Origin: Globodera rostochiensis
Lineage: Eukaryota > Nematoda > Chromadorea > Rhabditida > Heteroderidae
Assembly (NCBI GenBank): GCA_018350325.1
Contig: JAEVLN010000024.1
Location: 1,023,248 to 1,087,247 of the forward strand
DNA: 64,000 bases
Reading direction: 5' to 3'
Shown here piece after piece: positions 52,931 to 64,000 of the stretch. Within the stretch, counting starts at the first letter, position 1; every line of letters starts with the position of its first letter. The translations under genes and the position numbers were made by a program. The notes beneath the pieces were generated by a model. It worked only from the letters and a program-made list of their open reading frames with translations, had not been told where the DNA came from and did not search any database.

Positions 52931-53214
52931 GGCGACCAATAGAATGATTGGGCCATGACTTCCAATTTGGAGATGATTGGAATGTTAAAGTTTAGCAGTG
53001 GAGCAGAATTTTCAAAATATTTGTGTTAAATTTTCAAAAAAATTTTTGTCGTTCCCGCGCGGTAATCCCGCCATATTTGCGAGAGCGGTAAACGCGGGAA
53101 TCCCGTGCGGGACCCGTCCCCCAACATGAAATTCCTGTTTCCGCTCTCTCAATTGTATACCACTAGATGACACTTGGTCAATGTCCGGTGCACGAGACTA
53201 ACGGCATCTAGTAC

Positions 53215-53530
53215 CCGCAGCAATACCCCCATCGGCAACAAGTTTGCGCATTTTTCGGAAATAGCGAATTATCATTTTTGACGTTTTTACAATCCATTTT
53301 TTATTTTAAATATTTTTTTATGATGCTTTGGATTTTAAGAAATGTTAGAATTCTGAACTTCAACAAATTTCCGAGTCTTTTCGTCGAAATCTTATGGAAC
53401 GCATTAAATCAAGATTATTCGGGGCCTAAAATAATGACATAAAGTTTATTTTACGACATTTTCAAATATTTAAAAGTTTTTGAATTTTCAGATAAGTTCG
53501 AAGAATTTCAAATTGCTGGCTAACAATAAT
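53215..53530 (-). repeat. Duplicated 3' flank of HTH copy C, including the TIL gene tail
   Basis: 53260-53530 matches the reverse of 18480-18720. Next to it, AATACCCCCATCGGCAACAA (53222) matches the last codons of the TIL gene (18815-18870), ending in a stop. Copy D therefore seems to have been copied with part of its neighbour from the C locus. Confidence 0.75.
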
Positions 53531-53570
53531 TCTAGATCAAAAAAATAAAACTTTTATTATTATTTCGACT

Positions 53571-54355
53571 TTATTTCTTCACGGAGTGTTCCACTTCGAT
53601 TCTTTCTGTTCTTTTTTTCTTTGTTTGATTCCAGGCCCACAAAGTATCATTAGACGAGGGCATCGGATGTTCAAAAGTGCTACAGTCCAAATTTTTTTTT
53701 CCAATCAATAAATGTCTTTTCAGAAATAGCTAAATCTTTTGCAAGTTCATTCTGTTTTCCAGGTTGGCACATTTTTATCTCATCCATTCGTGCATTAAAT
53801 TCGCGCTTTCTTTTCGTAAAAACTTTTTGTATTTCTTTTTATTTTGCGGCTTAAGCCAAATTCTTTCTTCCATTTATAAATTTTGTCGCGATAGACGCCC
53901 AATTTGTTTCCAATTTTATGCTCAATTTTAACCATTTCTGTTGGGGTGAATTTTCCTTGTTTCTTGAATTCTTCTTTCATCGCGTGAAATTTGGAAATAA
54001 TTTCTCGTTTTTTTTGCTCAGAGAATTCCTTTTCATCATTAATTCGAGTTTCATCATCACTTTGATCAATGCGATCCGGGTCTTCCTGTGTAATATTCTG
54101 ATCAGTCGAATCCGAATTATAAGCTTCAACATCCTGATCTATATTGTCATCATGATCAGCTTGTTCATTTAGTGCGTTTTCTCCCGAGTTTAACGGCGAT
54201 GTTTCCACTTTTATTTGTTGATGGTCATTTTCGTCCCATCCTTTCCCATATATTTCATCAAAAGTTGGTCGAATTTTCCCAACTTTTGGTTCATTCACCG
54301 ATAAAATTAAAAGTATTCCATTTAAAAATAGAAATAATATGAGCAATAAATTCAT
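53571..54355 (-). pseudogene. HTH-repeat secreted family, copy D (deleted and frameshifted)
   Basis: The signal peptide, acidic region and first HTH-like repeat are clear. After FYEKK two bases are lost and the frame closes. The second repeat survives only in another frame and ends FIDWKKKFGL. Directly after it comes the exon 3 acceptor (TAG|CACTTTTG): exon 2 and both introns are gone. Exon 3 is at 53571-53679. Confidence 0.8.
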
Positions 54356-54859
54356 TTTTTTTTAATAATTGGATCTGAAAGAATTATTGGAGTAAAGAAA
54401 TCGTATTAAATTGTTTTATTTCAATTTACACCGTTTGCTAAATATTTCATAATAAAAATTAATATGTAACCAAGATTAAAAAATTTACTTTATTCTATTA
54501 TTAATAAAATTATGTTTATTCTTATGGTCTAGTGTGCAAGGCAATAATAAAATGTAACCATATTTTATAGATTTTCTGAATGACGTTTTTTCTGTGTTGT
54601 TCAAATATTTAAAAACAATAACAAAATGAAGAGCGCATCTGTCATTTGTGATTTGTATATTGTTTTTGCACCATATTGGATTCTAAAACATTCCGGCTTT
54701 CCGACCTTACGAAATATCGGGTTCGGATTTATTTTTCAATGCTTCCAGCATAAAGTCCATCTTTAATCAATATTTGAAGTTTTGGTTTTCATATTTTGTT
54801 TTTAGTCAATATTTTGCAATTTTTGTCGGTTTTAGTCAATAATTTTGCAGTTTACTTGG

Positions 54860-55090
54860 GCTCTTTATGCAAATTGTCACGTTTGGGTTTTCCCATATGG
54901 CACTTTTCCGTTCGTGGCACTTTGGTTTGTTTGGGCTTTTTCTCATGTGGCATTTTTTATTTTTAGGTTATAATATTGCTGGCGACAATTTTTACAAATT
55001 CTACAATAAAGTTCCGCCCTCGTGGCAAACATTTTATTTTATCTAACTTGACATTTGTTTTTAGTTTGGAATAAATTTATGGCATTTATA
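54860..55090. repeat. Repeat shared with 57.0-57.12 kb
   Basis: TGGCACTTTGGTTTGTTTGG, GGCTTTTTCTCAT and ATTGCTGGCGACAATTTTT occur in both places, upstream of copies D and E. Confidence 0.55.
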
Positions 55091-55496
55091 TTTTATCAGA
55101 TAAAGTTAGTATTCATAAAGTTTATTAAAATATTGTGAATCTTTCTTTATAAGGTCTTAAGCGCAGTCTTAGCTTGTTCGGCAACGGTTCTGCAAGCATA
55201 GTTTTTGAGTATTTATAAAGCATTGATAACAAAATTCGGATTTTTTTTTTATTATGATTAGTACTTGTACATCTGCTGCTTTAGTTAGTCACAGTGTGTC
55301 CCATTCTCGGAAAAATCATTAGTGTTGAATTATTTTTGTAAACCGGTTAACAAAACATCAAATGATTAATTCGTAAATAAACTTTGATTTTTTTTAACCA
55401 AAATTAAGCACCGGTAACCCGGGAATCGACCAGGCATTAAAAGGCACAAAGAAAATTAAACTAAAATTCATAAATTAAATTGTTGAATAAAGCCTA

Positions 55497-56605
55497 TCAT
55501 TTTGTCTTCACTGGTTGTTCAACTTCTGTTCTTTCTGTTCTTTTTTTCTTTGTTAGATTCCAGGCCCACAAATTATCATCAGACGAAGGCATTGGATGTT
55601 CAGAAGTGCTACAATAAGAAAATTAATTTTCCTAAATCTTAAATTAAATTATCTTTTAAGCCGACAATTAAATATTTTTAAATTTGAATGAATACTCGTT
55701 ATCCGCAAAAGTTGGGAGATTCTCCGGCAATGAATGTTCATCAACAGAATTTACAAATTGTTTTTTCCATCCGTTTAGTGTTGTTCTCGGAATATTTAGA
55801 ATATTGACAATATCAATGTCACTAATTTTAAGATTTCTTTGCTTAATTTTGTAATATTTTTCCATCAATTCCAATTTTTCGCTTTTGGAGTATATAATTT
55901 TCGCTAAATTAAATTTAATTTTGTTGTAAAATAATTATTTAAATTCATACAATTGACGGGAAGTCCAAATTCTTTTTTCCAACGATAAAATGTCATTTCA
56001 GAAATACCCAAATCTTTAATAAGTTTATTCTGGTCTCCATATTGACTCATTTTGATTTCATTCATTCGTTTAATAAATTCGCGTTTTTCTTTCATTTTGT
56101 GACTTAAGCCAAATTCTTTTTTCCATTTATAAATTTTCTTGCGATTGACTCCCAATTTATGTCCAATTTTACGTTCAATTTTAACCCTTTCTGCAATTGG
56201 ATATTTTCCTTTTTTCTTTAATTCTTCTTTCATCGCGTGAAATTCTGAAATAATTTCTCTTTTTTCTTGCTTAGAGAATTCATTTTCTTCATTAATTCCT
56301 TCAATTGTTTCATCATCACTTTGATCAATGCGATCCGGGTCTTCCTGTGTAAGATTCTGATCAGTCGAATCCGAATTATAAGCCTGATCTATATTGTCAT
56401 CCAGATCAGTTTGTTCATTTAGTGCATTTTCTCCCGAGTTTAACGGCGACGTTTCCACTTTTATTTGTTGATGGTCATCTTCGTCCCATCCTTTCCCATA
56501 TATTTCATCAAAAGTTGGTCGAAATTCTTCAACTTGCTTTTCATTAACAGACAAAATTAAATGTGCTGAATTTAAAAATAGAAATAATAAAAGCAACAAA
56601 TTCAT
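55497..56605 (-). CDS. Secreted protein with three helix-turn-helix-like repeats, copy E (intact)
   Basis: Exons 55951-56605, 55696-55903 and 55497-55608 keep phase and give 324 residues. The signal peptide is MNLLLLLFLFLNSAHLILSV. The acidic region is slightly shorter than in copy C. Repeats end YKWKKEFGL, FYRWKKEFGL and LNGWKKQF. The tail TSEHPMPSSDDNLWAW runs into KKKRTERTE. It has all the family features and no disabling change. It is diverged enough from copy C to be an old paralogue. Confidence 0.8.
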
Positions 56606-56999
56606 TTTCTTGAATAACTGGTTCTAAAAGTATTATTGGATTGTTTTATTTTAATTTACCCACCGTTTGCTAGATATTACAAAATTTAATATGTCACCAA
56701 GAAAAAAAAATTATTTTGCTAAATATATTATAAAAATATCAATAAAATTTTTTTTTACTTCAATGTTAATTTTTATGGTTGAATGTGCATGTCAATGCTA
56801 ATAATTCATATAATGTTAATAATTGCACTAATCGATTTTTAAACATGCCATGCCATTTTTTGAACATTAACCGTCAAAATTAAAATGTAATGCATTTGTG
56901 ATGCGGCTTTGAGGGTTTGTGAGGGTGCTTCGTTTTTTGAAAAGCTCAAAAATTCAACAAAGGCCTCAAAATCATTCAAAAAACTTAGAACAAAAAGGC

Positions 57000-57180
57000 G
57001 AGTAATTATCAAATCGTGCGTTTTGTGGCACTTTGGTTTGTTTGGGCTTTTTCTCATTTGGCATTTTTTGTTTTTGGGTTATAAAATTGCTGGTGACAAT
57101 TTTTTACAAATTGGTGTAACGGTTTAGCACATTGTCCCGTAAGTTGAAGGCGCTTGTTTGAATCCAGGGCTAGCCAATTA
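57000..57180. repeat. Repeat block with tRNA-like end
   Basis: 57000-57115 matches 54.9-55.0 kb. It is followed by ACGGTTTAGCACATTG and CTTGTTTGAATCCAG, which resemble weak A and B boxes. A SINE origin is possible but unproven. Confidence 0.35.
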
Positions 57181-57956
57181 TGGACATGAGGCTTCAGAAC
57201 GACCTTTTTTTGGGTCGGACTCCGAGTCAACAAGCCTCAAGTTCCAGCAAATGAAGTGGTTTAATTTTGTTTTATGTTAAACAATTTCAAATCGAGAATT
57301 GGTTTAAATACTTTAAACATAAACATATTAATTAAAAATTATAAAAAATAAAGGAAATCCCTTCTTTACAAAATTACAACAAACTGTTAGGCCCCTTTTT
57401 TTGAAATTTTTTGTTGTAGCACATAAAACCCCAACTCTCTTATTAGAATATAAAGAAATGAATATAATTGCTCAAATTGTTGTCACAAATTCATTGACAT
57501 TTCAGTACAATTTTCACCAATTTTCAAGTCTTTCTTGATTTGTTTGTGATGTTTTTCTTTTATGTTCTTTTACCTCAATTTTCAGGCCCACATTTAATTG
57601 CTGCATTCGCCAGTCAATTTTGTGATCGGTGCAAATTGTTATTTTGGCCTAAACTTGGGGCGTTGTTTATGTAAAACATTTCTTCATCATTAAAGAATTT
57701 TGGTTGTTTATAAAAATTTCTAAAATTTATTTTGTGGCATTGGTTTTCTGCCAATTTTGAGAAATTTACATATTTTTTGTACTTTATCAAAATCATTTAT
57801 TGTTCTATTCAAATTACAAAGTTGACATAGATAAAAAAATTGATTCTAAAACTTAATGTTCAAAATACGTTTAATATCTTAGAAAGTCCCAAAATATTCA
57901 TTTTGTTTCAATTTTTCCCATTTTTTGTTTTCAATTTTTAATTTTTCAATTCAAAC
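57180..57956. other. No gene recognised
   Basis: AT-rich intergenic DNA upstream of the Gly-rich secreted gene. There is no TATA box at a usual distance and no ORF with coding character. Confidence 0.4.
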
Positions 57957-59456
57957 ATGACACCTCCTCCAATGACCGTATTGCAATTTGTCCTCTTCAA
58001 CTACATGATTCTTCTTACCGCTTTCGTCCCATCCGATACGAACATTTCATCTTCTTCAAAGCCCAAATCTGCTGAACATCCTGAACATGTGGATCAACAT
58101 AAAGATAATGACCAAAATGCTCATGCTGATCAAAATCGACGTGAACAAATGCAAGGCGATCAGAAAATCGATCAGCACAAGCATGATGTTGAACAAACAT
58201 CCGAGGAGCACAGTAGGAACTATGGAAGCATAGTTTAAAAATATTTAAAACAATTTTAAAATAAAGCTGAACAGAAACAAAAACATGATGAAGACAATCG
58301 CTATGCCGAATATTTGATCAAAAGGCAAAAAATGCTAGAAGATTTGGCAAAATTGGACAAATCCATTAATGAGACCAAAAATGTTCACGAAAGGTGAGTT
58401 GGAATTTTTAAATTTTATTTACTTTCAAAATCATATCAATTTTTTAATGTGTTATAATTTAGCAAATTTGAAATATTTAAAAAATTCTAAAATACAAAAC
58501 ATTTTCAAATAAATTTTAATTTGTCAATTTTACTCACAATTTTATACAATTTCGGATTTAGTCCATCACAACAACACAATAAAAGCGAAGAAAACGAAGC
58601 TGTCAACAAACCAACAGCGAACATTTCAACCAATTTTGACATGGAAACATCCTCCGCAGAAGAAATCATTTCACCAAAATTTTTTCGAATTATTCCGAGA
58701 CCACCGATTTTAGGTGCGTTTGATTTTTATTTTTTCTATAAGCAAATATTTTTAATTTAACAATGCCCCCACAACAGAACTATCTCCATATACAACAGAC
58801 AACAACAAGTACTCACCGAATCCCGTTGTTCAACCACCTGCTTACTCAACAGCACTACAGTACCAACAGCAGCAGCAACAACAGCAGTCGTACCGTAACA
58901 ATTATCCATCGTACTCCACACAGCCGCCTGAGCATTGTTATGGCTGCTCCAGTGGTGGCGGTAGCTACGGTGAAAATGGAGGGTATAGTTGGAATGGTGC
59001 TGGCGGAAATTATGGCGGTAACCGAGGATACGGTAGCGGCGGAAGTTATGGTGGTAACGGAGGGTACGGTGGTGGTGGTGGTGGTAGTGGTTACGGCACT
59101 GGCGGTGGAAACGGAGGGTACGGTGGTGGTGGTGGCTACGGCACTGGCGGTGGCTACGGTGGAAACGGAGGGTACAGTAATGGCCAAGGTTAGTTGATGC
59201 CTGATCAGCAGCTGGGGACGAATGACGTGTAATCAACCAGAAACAAAATCAAATCGGACAGCAATAACTATTTCAGATCAAATTTTATAAACCTGAAAAT
59301 ATAACTCGTTTAGCATTTATGCCGATGCCTTCATACTTGGGCGGTGGGGGCAACCTGTTCAATCTGGGCACAGGTTGGGGCTTCAATTTAGGCATGCCCT
59401 TCATTGGCACCGGTGTGGGGATTGGCACCGGTCTCGGAGTCAGCGTGGGACGGTGA
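57957..59456 (+). CDS. Secreted Gly/Tyr-rich low-complexity protein
   Basis: Five exons (57957-58212, 58267-58393, 58562-58713, 58778-59188, 59314-59456) keep phase and give 362 residues. It starts MTPPPMTVLQFVLFNYMILL, a signal peptide. A His/Asp/Gln-rich segment (HVDQHKDNDQNAHADQ) and a charged, helix-prone segment (exon 2) follow. Then come a Gln run, a long GGYGGNGG-type repeat, and a C-terminus rich in Gly and hydrophobics (LGMPFIGTGVGIGTG). No known domain is seen. Gly/Tyr repeats suggest a structural secretion such as cuticle or egg matrix; this is inference. The long minus-strand frames over exon 4 are shadows of the repeat. Confidence 0.8.
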
Positions 59457-59927
59457 TTGACGATGTAAACTTGATGATCTTGATCAAAAATTAATTTCGT
59501 GTTTCTAAACATCTTTATATCCAATAAAAAAATAGCCAGACGTATATGATAAAATACCTAATTAGGTAGTTGAATTCTGAAATTGGATGACCAAAAAACC
59601 CTTCAAAAACCATTTAGGAAAAATTAACTAATACAGGGCTCAACATTAATTTTGACGGTTAATGTTCAAAAAATGCCATGCATTTAAAAATCGACTGGTG
59701 CAATTATTTACATTATAGAATATATTTATTAGCATTGACATGCACATTCAACCATAAAAATTAAAATAATTTTATTAAAGTAAACAAAAATTTTTATTCT
59801 TTCTGGTGACATATTATTAATATTTTAATGAAATATTTAGCAAGCTGTGGATAATTAAATTGAAATAAAACAATTTAATATGATTTTTTTACTACAATAA
59901 TTCTTTCAGAGCCAATTATTAAAGAAC

Positions 59928-61050
59928 ATGAATTTGTTGCTTATATTATTTTTAAATGGATTAATTTTAATTTTATCGGTTAATGAACCAAAAGTTGGGA
60001 AAATTCACCCAACTTTTGATGAAATATATGGGAAAGGATGGGACGAAGATGACTATCAACAAATAAAATTGGAAACATCGCCGTTAAACTCGGGAGAAAA
60101 TGCACTAAATGAACAAGCTGATCATGATGACAATATAGATCAGGATGTTGAAGCTTATAATTCGGATTCGACCGATCAAAATCATACACAAGAAGGCCCG
60201 GATCGCATTGATCAAAGTGATGATGAAACGGTTGCAGGAATTAAAGGAATTAATGATGAAAATGAATTCTCTAAGCAAGAAAAACGAGAAATTATTTCCA
60301 AATTTCACGCCTTAAGAAAAGAATATAAGAAAAAAGGAAAATTACCTGAAATAAAAAGAGTTAAAATTGAGTGTAAAATTGGAAACAAATTGGGAGCCAA
60401 TCGCAAGAAAATTTATCAATGGAAAAAAGAATTAGGCTTAAGCCGCAAAATAAAAAGAAAAAAAATAATTTTTATGAAAAGAAAAAGCGCGAATTTATTG
60501 AAAGAATAGAAGAGATCAAAATGTGTCAATATGGAGAACAAAATAAACTTGCTAAAGATTTGGGCATTTCACGAGACACATTTCGTTTTTGGAAAAAAGA
60601 ATTTGGACTTCCCGTCAATTGTATGAATTTAAATATTTATTATCAAAATTAGTAATTTAATTTAACGCCGCAATACTCCTATAGCGGGAAAAATTTTTGT
60701 TAACAATTTCTTTTAGCTTATTCCAATAAAAAGAAATTGGAATTGATGGAAACATATTACAAAATTAAACAAAGAAATCCTCAAATTAAAGACAGTGATA
60801 TTGCCAAAAAGCTGAATATTAGTACAAAATTCTAAACAAATGGAAAAAACAATTTGATCCAATTTTAAATAAAAATTCCGTTGATGAATATTCATTGCCG
60901 GATAATCGCCAATCTTTTGCTTATAAAATTTAATTTTATCGCAATTTGTAAAATTCTTATTTTAGCACTTCGAAACATCCGATGGCCTCGTTGGATGACA
61001 ATTTGTGGGCCTGAAATCTCGCAAAGAAAAAAAGAACAGAATTTTTTATA
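59928..61050 (+). pseudogene. HTH-repeat secreted family, copy F (degenerate)
   Basis: Exon 1 starts MNLLLILFLNGLILILSV and keeps the acidic region and first repeat (YQWKKELGL). The frame slips in an A-run near 60465. Exon 2 has an early stop (STKF-stop). In exon 3 the conserved Trp codon is TGA (near 61013). Several independent lesions mark a dead copy. Confidence 0.85.
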
Positions 61051-61059
61051 GGCTCATAT

Positions 61060-61415
61060 GTCTTTTTATGCCAAGTTCTCATCGTTTGTTTTCATTGCGT
61101 GACAGTAAAGAAATCTTATTGAACAAAAAAAGCTTTTTAATATTTATTTTTATATAATAGACAAATAAAAAAAGTAATTGCCAAAAACTGAGGCAGGTGC
61201 AAAGGACCGATTTGGCACGCAATTGGCCTTTGCTAAATTAATTTCAATTTCCACCTGTGCCTTCATTTATTATCAAATGTTATTCGCTTCTGTAATTATT
61301 TTATCAACAGCTTTTTGAAATATTAAAAAAAAACCCGGTAATAAAAAAATAAATAAAACTTATTAAACGCTTCCTCTTTTTAATAGAACCTTTTAAATTT
61401 AGAAAATAATAATAA
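61060..61415 (+). repeat. Inverted duplicate of 27.13-27.48 kb (receptor upstream flank)
   Basis: Contains the same blocks as 27.13-27.48 kb on the opposite strand, directly upstream of the intact receptor-like exon 1. Confidence 0.7.
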
Positions 61416-62721
61416 ATGCCCTATTCAACCGCTAATCATTCCTTTGACATTGCTTTGCCACCTGATTCTCTGCTGGTTGTGATCAATGTTATTGAATATT
61501 GCTTTTGTTTGGCCCTTCAATTGCCCTCATTACTGCTTTTTTCGGCAATTGCAATTTCTGTGCCGCTTCGAACAAAGTTTCTTTTATTAGTCGGGGCCAG
61601 TACTGAAATGTTTCTTTCTGGGACTGAAATTTAGTTCCGGGTTTTTGACCGGGACTAAATTAGTCACGGTCCCGTGCTACCCTACTCAACAATATGAAAT
61701 TTAAATATTGTATTTATTAATGTACATTTTTATTATCCCCTACTGACAGAAATGGTTCTGTTTGGACCAGTCTTTCGCCATCGCTGATCTTTTATTTGAA
61801 TTTTTTGCTGATTGGTCTGATCTCTGCCGTCGTCTATCACTGTTATATGATCTCAAATTTTGTGCAAAATGGACCTGGAAAAGCTGACCAGTATTGGATG
61901 TTTTGGATGGCATTGTGTTACGAATGTGCCAATGTTGCAGTGCCAATAGCAATCTTTGCACTCACAATTGATCGGTGAATTAATTTCTGATCAATTTTCT
62001 TTTATAAAAAACATATAAAAATACAATCGTATTATTTGAATAAATATAAGTACAAGGATTAAATACGCCGACATACAGTATATAAAATTGTTTTGTATAG
62101 ATGTTTAACCATAATTTTCCCGTTATCCTACGGAAAACGTGCCAAGCGAGCATTGCTTGTTGTGGATGTAATTTTGAGCTTTTCGATGTTCTTGGTGAGT
62201 TTACACATTTATGTCATGGAGCTGCCATTGGATCCTGTTCAATGTTTGTTTCAATTTTAAAATTTTTAAAAGGATTGAAATGCCAATTTTGGGTTCAGGA
62301 TAATGTTCAGAAATATACCATTCAAAAAGCGAAACAATTAAATATTTAATAAATATAAAAATGGCTATTTCAGTGTCCAATTTGTGCATGAATGCGTCAT
62401 GCATCAAAACGCGACAACGAAATTTGTATCGACTTGGCACCAAAAGTTTGCTTGGACTTATAAACATTGTCGCCAGTTCAGTGTTTGTAACATTGCTAAA
62501 AACAAACAAAATTCTGGTCCAGAATAGTACGGCACAACAAAAGGCTTTGGTTGGTATTTTTGTGATTAAAATAAAATAATTATTATATTATTTTAAAACT
62601 TTTCTTACGGCACACATCGGCACTGCCAAACCTCGCCCCCCACCCCCAGAAAATTACCCGAAAAATCGAAAAAGAATTGTAGTTCAATGATGAAAATGAA
62701 GATGAAAGTGACGAGGATTAG
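61416..62721 (+). CDS. Serpentine-receptor-like membrane protein, different family from R1-R7
   Basis: Exon 1 starts at 61416 (MPYSTANHSFDIALPPDSLL) with one hydrophobic helix. Exon 2 (61750-61974) has two helices and ends FALTIDR. Exon 3 (from 62101) continues CLTIIFPLSYGKRAKRALL, the cytoplasmic loop after TM3, and a further helix. Exon 4 (62374 to about 62550) has NLYRLGTKSLLGLINIVASS. A last exon (62683-62721) would add an acidic tail (FNDENEDESDED) and a stop followed by AATAAA. Only about five helices are visible, so the gene may be truncated. The end of exon 1 is obscured by an inserted repeat (61587-61685). The family (srbc, srx or other) cannot be fixed from the sequence alone. Confidence 0.6.
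61587..61685. mobile_element. GGGACC-word element inside the receptor-like gene
   Basis: It ends CGGTCCCGTGCTACCCTA, the same terminus as the 8.5-kb element, and contains CAGTACTGAAATG and GGGACTAAATT words. It interrupts the gene after FLLLV of exon 1. No target duplication is visible; the relic exon at 26.9 kb lacks the insertion. Confidence 0.6.
62603..62650. repeat. GGCGCC-hairpin plus poly-C repeat copy (degenerate)
   Basis: CTTACGGCACACATCGGCAC followed by TGCC and a C-rich tail. It lies in the last putative intron of the receptor-like gene. Confidence 0.4.
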
Positions 62722-62844
62722 TAAAATAAATAATTTTGTTGATTAAAAACTTACAAGTAAAATTGTCCAATGTTAGTGAATTTTTCAAATAATTACGTGT
62801 TTTCAAATTCACTTTACCCTTAACCCCCGAAAAATTGAGTAGGG

Positions 62845-64000
62845 GTCATTACCGTCTGGCCACTACCATCTCGCCACTACCGTCTCAGGGCCACTACCGT
62901 CTCGCCACTACCGTCTGGCCACTACAGTCTCAGTACAAAAAGGGCCACTCCCGTCTAACCCACAAAAAATTTCTGCATTTTAATCTTTAACAAAATTTTT
63001 ATCAAATGAAGCGATTGTAAACAAAATAACAAATTTAACAAACAAATAAATCAAGAATTCATTCGGTAATTGCCTGAAATTCCCCTAAGAACTTCAATAA
63101 TTGAATGGGGATTGATTTGATTCTGGATGTACTGTGATCGTCTTGGAGATGAGGTAGCGCCGCTTTTGCGTCTATGTACCGCTGAAGGATAGACAGAATC
63201 CTCCTATCAGAGTCTCGGCCAGCCTCGTTATATATCCCAGAATCTGCCAACAGAAACGACTCCTGCACGGCGGCTGATCTTTTGTAGATCCTGTAGTCTT
63301 CTGGGATTACGAGTTGTTCAATGCTTGCCGGCATAGGCGGGGACGCATTTATCTCGTGACGGGCTGTGCTGGCAGTTATGCTCCCCGACAGTCTTCAGGA
63401 CGACATCGTTCAGCGATGTATGCACGCGACCTCTACATTTAACATCACCGTGTTGATGTTCGCATCGCCAAAATTTGACATCTCTGTCGGCGTTGAACAT
63501 GTGGAAGATGTACAGGCATCCCTCATGTTCAAGTTTTTTCTTATATTTCCTGCTTTTTATTTCTTGATCTTCCATTATTGACGCTAAAATCATTGACTTT
63601 GAAGAAAAATTAGTATAAACTGAACATGTCTCTTTATAAGTATAGACAAAGAAAAATGCAAAACAATATTCAAATGTATTCTAAACATATTTTGGTATAT
63701 TTATTTATCTAATCAGAGCTCCAAAAAAATAAAACATGAATTTGTGGGTTAGACGGGAGTGGCCCTTTTTGTACTGAGACGGTAGTGGCCAGACGGTAAT
63801 GGCCCTCAGACGGTAGTGGCGAGACGGTAGTGGCCAGACGGTAGTGGCCCTCAGACGGTAGTGGCCAGACGGTAGTGGCGAGACGGTAGTGGCCAGACGG
63901 TAGTGGCCCTCAGACGGTAGTGGCGAGACGGTAGTGGCCAGACGGTAGTGGCGAGACGGTAGTGGCCCGCTTCGCGAAAAATTGGTCACTCCAGAGCCCG
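62845..64000. mobile_element. Mutator-like element with GGTAGTGGCCAGAC word-array arms
   Basis: The left arm (about 62845-62960) and right arm (about 63750-63970) are inverted arrays of GACGGTAGTGGCCA and variants. Both arms end inward with the same block (AAAAAGGGCCACTCCCGTCT and complement). A FLYWCH-type coding remnant lies between. The right end runs to the window edge, so the terminus and target duplication cannot be read. Confidence 0.75.
63059..63593 (-). pseudogene. FLYWCH zinc-finger / Mutator-like transposase N-terminal remnant
   Basis: The first frame (63318-63593) has the FLYWCH pattern: HEGCLYIFHMFNADRD, FWRCEHQHGDVKCRGRVHT and VGEHNC, with the Cys and His ligands. The second frame (63059-63334) continues with IPEDYRIYKRSAAVQESFLL, resembling the linker and the start of the MULE transposase. 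A one-base shift near 63340 separates them. The catalytic domain is absent: an internally deleted, inactive element. The first frame reads MILASIMEDQEIKSRKYKKK at its start. Confidence 0.7.

Noticed and set aside
58757..59236. His/Arg-rich minus-strand frame of 159 codons
   Set aside because: Shadow of the Gly/Tyr repeat exon of the plus-strand secreted gene, whose splice phases all agree.
63750..63970. Regular short repeats that could suggest a CRISPR array
   Set aside because: No unique spacers, eukaryotic setting, and an inverted partner array at 62.85 kb; these are transposon arms.

Overview
The window is nuclear DNA of a nematode. It is AT-rich, its genes are split by many short introns (about 43 to 100 nt), and its gene families are nematode ones: srsx-type serpentine chemoreceptors, a Kunitz/lustrin multidomain secreted protein, a TIL-domain protein, an ShK-domain mucin-like protein and a collagen-type prolyl 4-hydroxylase. 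A GC-AG intron, an apparent trans-splice acceptor in front of a multicopy secreted gene family, and the repeat load would fit a tylenchid (plant-parasitic) nematode. That last step is inference; no species can be named from the sequence.

Layout. 1.7-13.4 kb (+): one long gene for a secreted protein with seven Kunitz and five lustrin-type domains. A complete prolyl 4-hydroxylase gene (6.06-8.85 kb, -) lies inside one of its introns. 13.5-18.4 kb: three copies (A, B, C) of a secreted family with three helix-turn-helix-like repeats; only C looks intact. 18.8-22.4 kb (-): a TIL-domain gene, convergent with copy C. 24.3-34.6 and 39.8-52 kb: a tandem array of srsx-like receptor genes, nearly all on the minus strand, with complete copies (R2, R3, R4, R5), a copy without its ATG (R1), broken copies (R6, R7) and exon relics. 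44.1-45.1 kb (+): a single-exon Ser/Thr-rich protein with two ShK domains. 53.6-61 kb: more copies (D, E, F) of the HTH-repeat family around a five-exon secreted Gly/Tyr-rich gene (58-59.5 kb). 61.4-62.7 kb (+): a different serpentine-receptor-like gene. 62.8 kb to the end: a decayed FLYWCH/Mutator-like transposon.

Mobile DNA is the most striking layer. Many short elements begin TAGGG or CAGGG and end CCCTA or CCCTG. Five are bounded by exact 8-bp direct repeats and two more by 7/8 repeats, as hAT-class transposition would leave. Each has an interior built from its own short word repeated in both orientations. A related-looking element (30.9-31.4 kb) carries exons and introns of a chemoreceptor gene. 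A second class (45.97-46.88 kb, 62.8-64 kb) has long inverted arms made of tandem 13-15 bp words, different in each element, around an ORF. Segmental duplications spread the receptors and the HTH-repeat family. Where a duplicate gives the empty site, the insertion can be read directly (27.6 kb, 42.3 kb).

Exon coordinates were derived by hand from reading frame, splice consensus and intron phase. All coding joins proposed for the P4H, TIL, HTH-C, HTH-E and Gly-rich genes keep phase, except the uncertain 5' end of the TIL gene. In the Kunitz/lustrin gene the joins keep phase except between exons 6 and 7.
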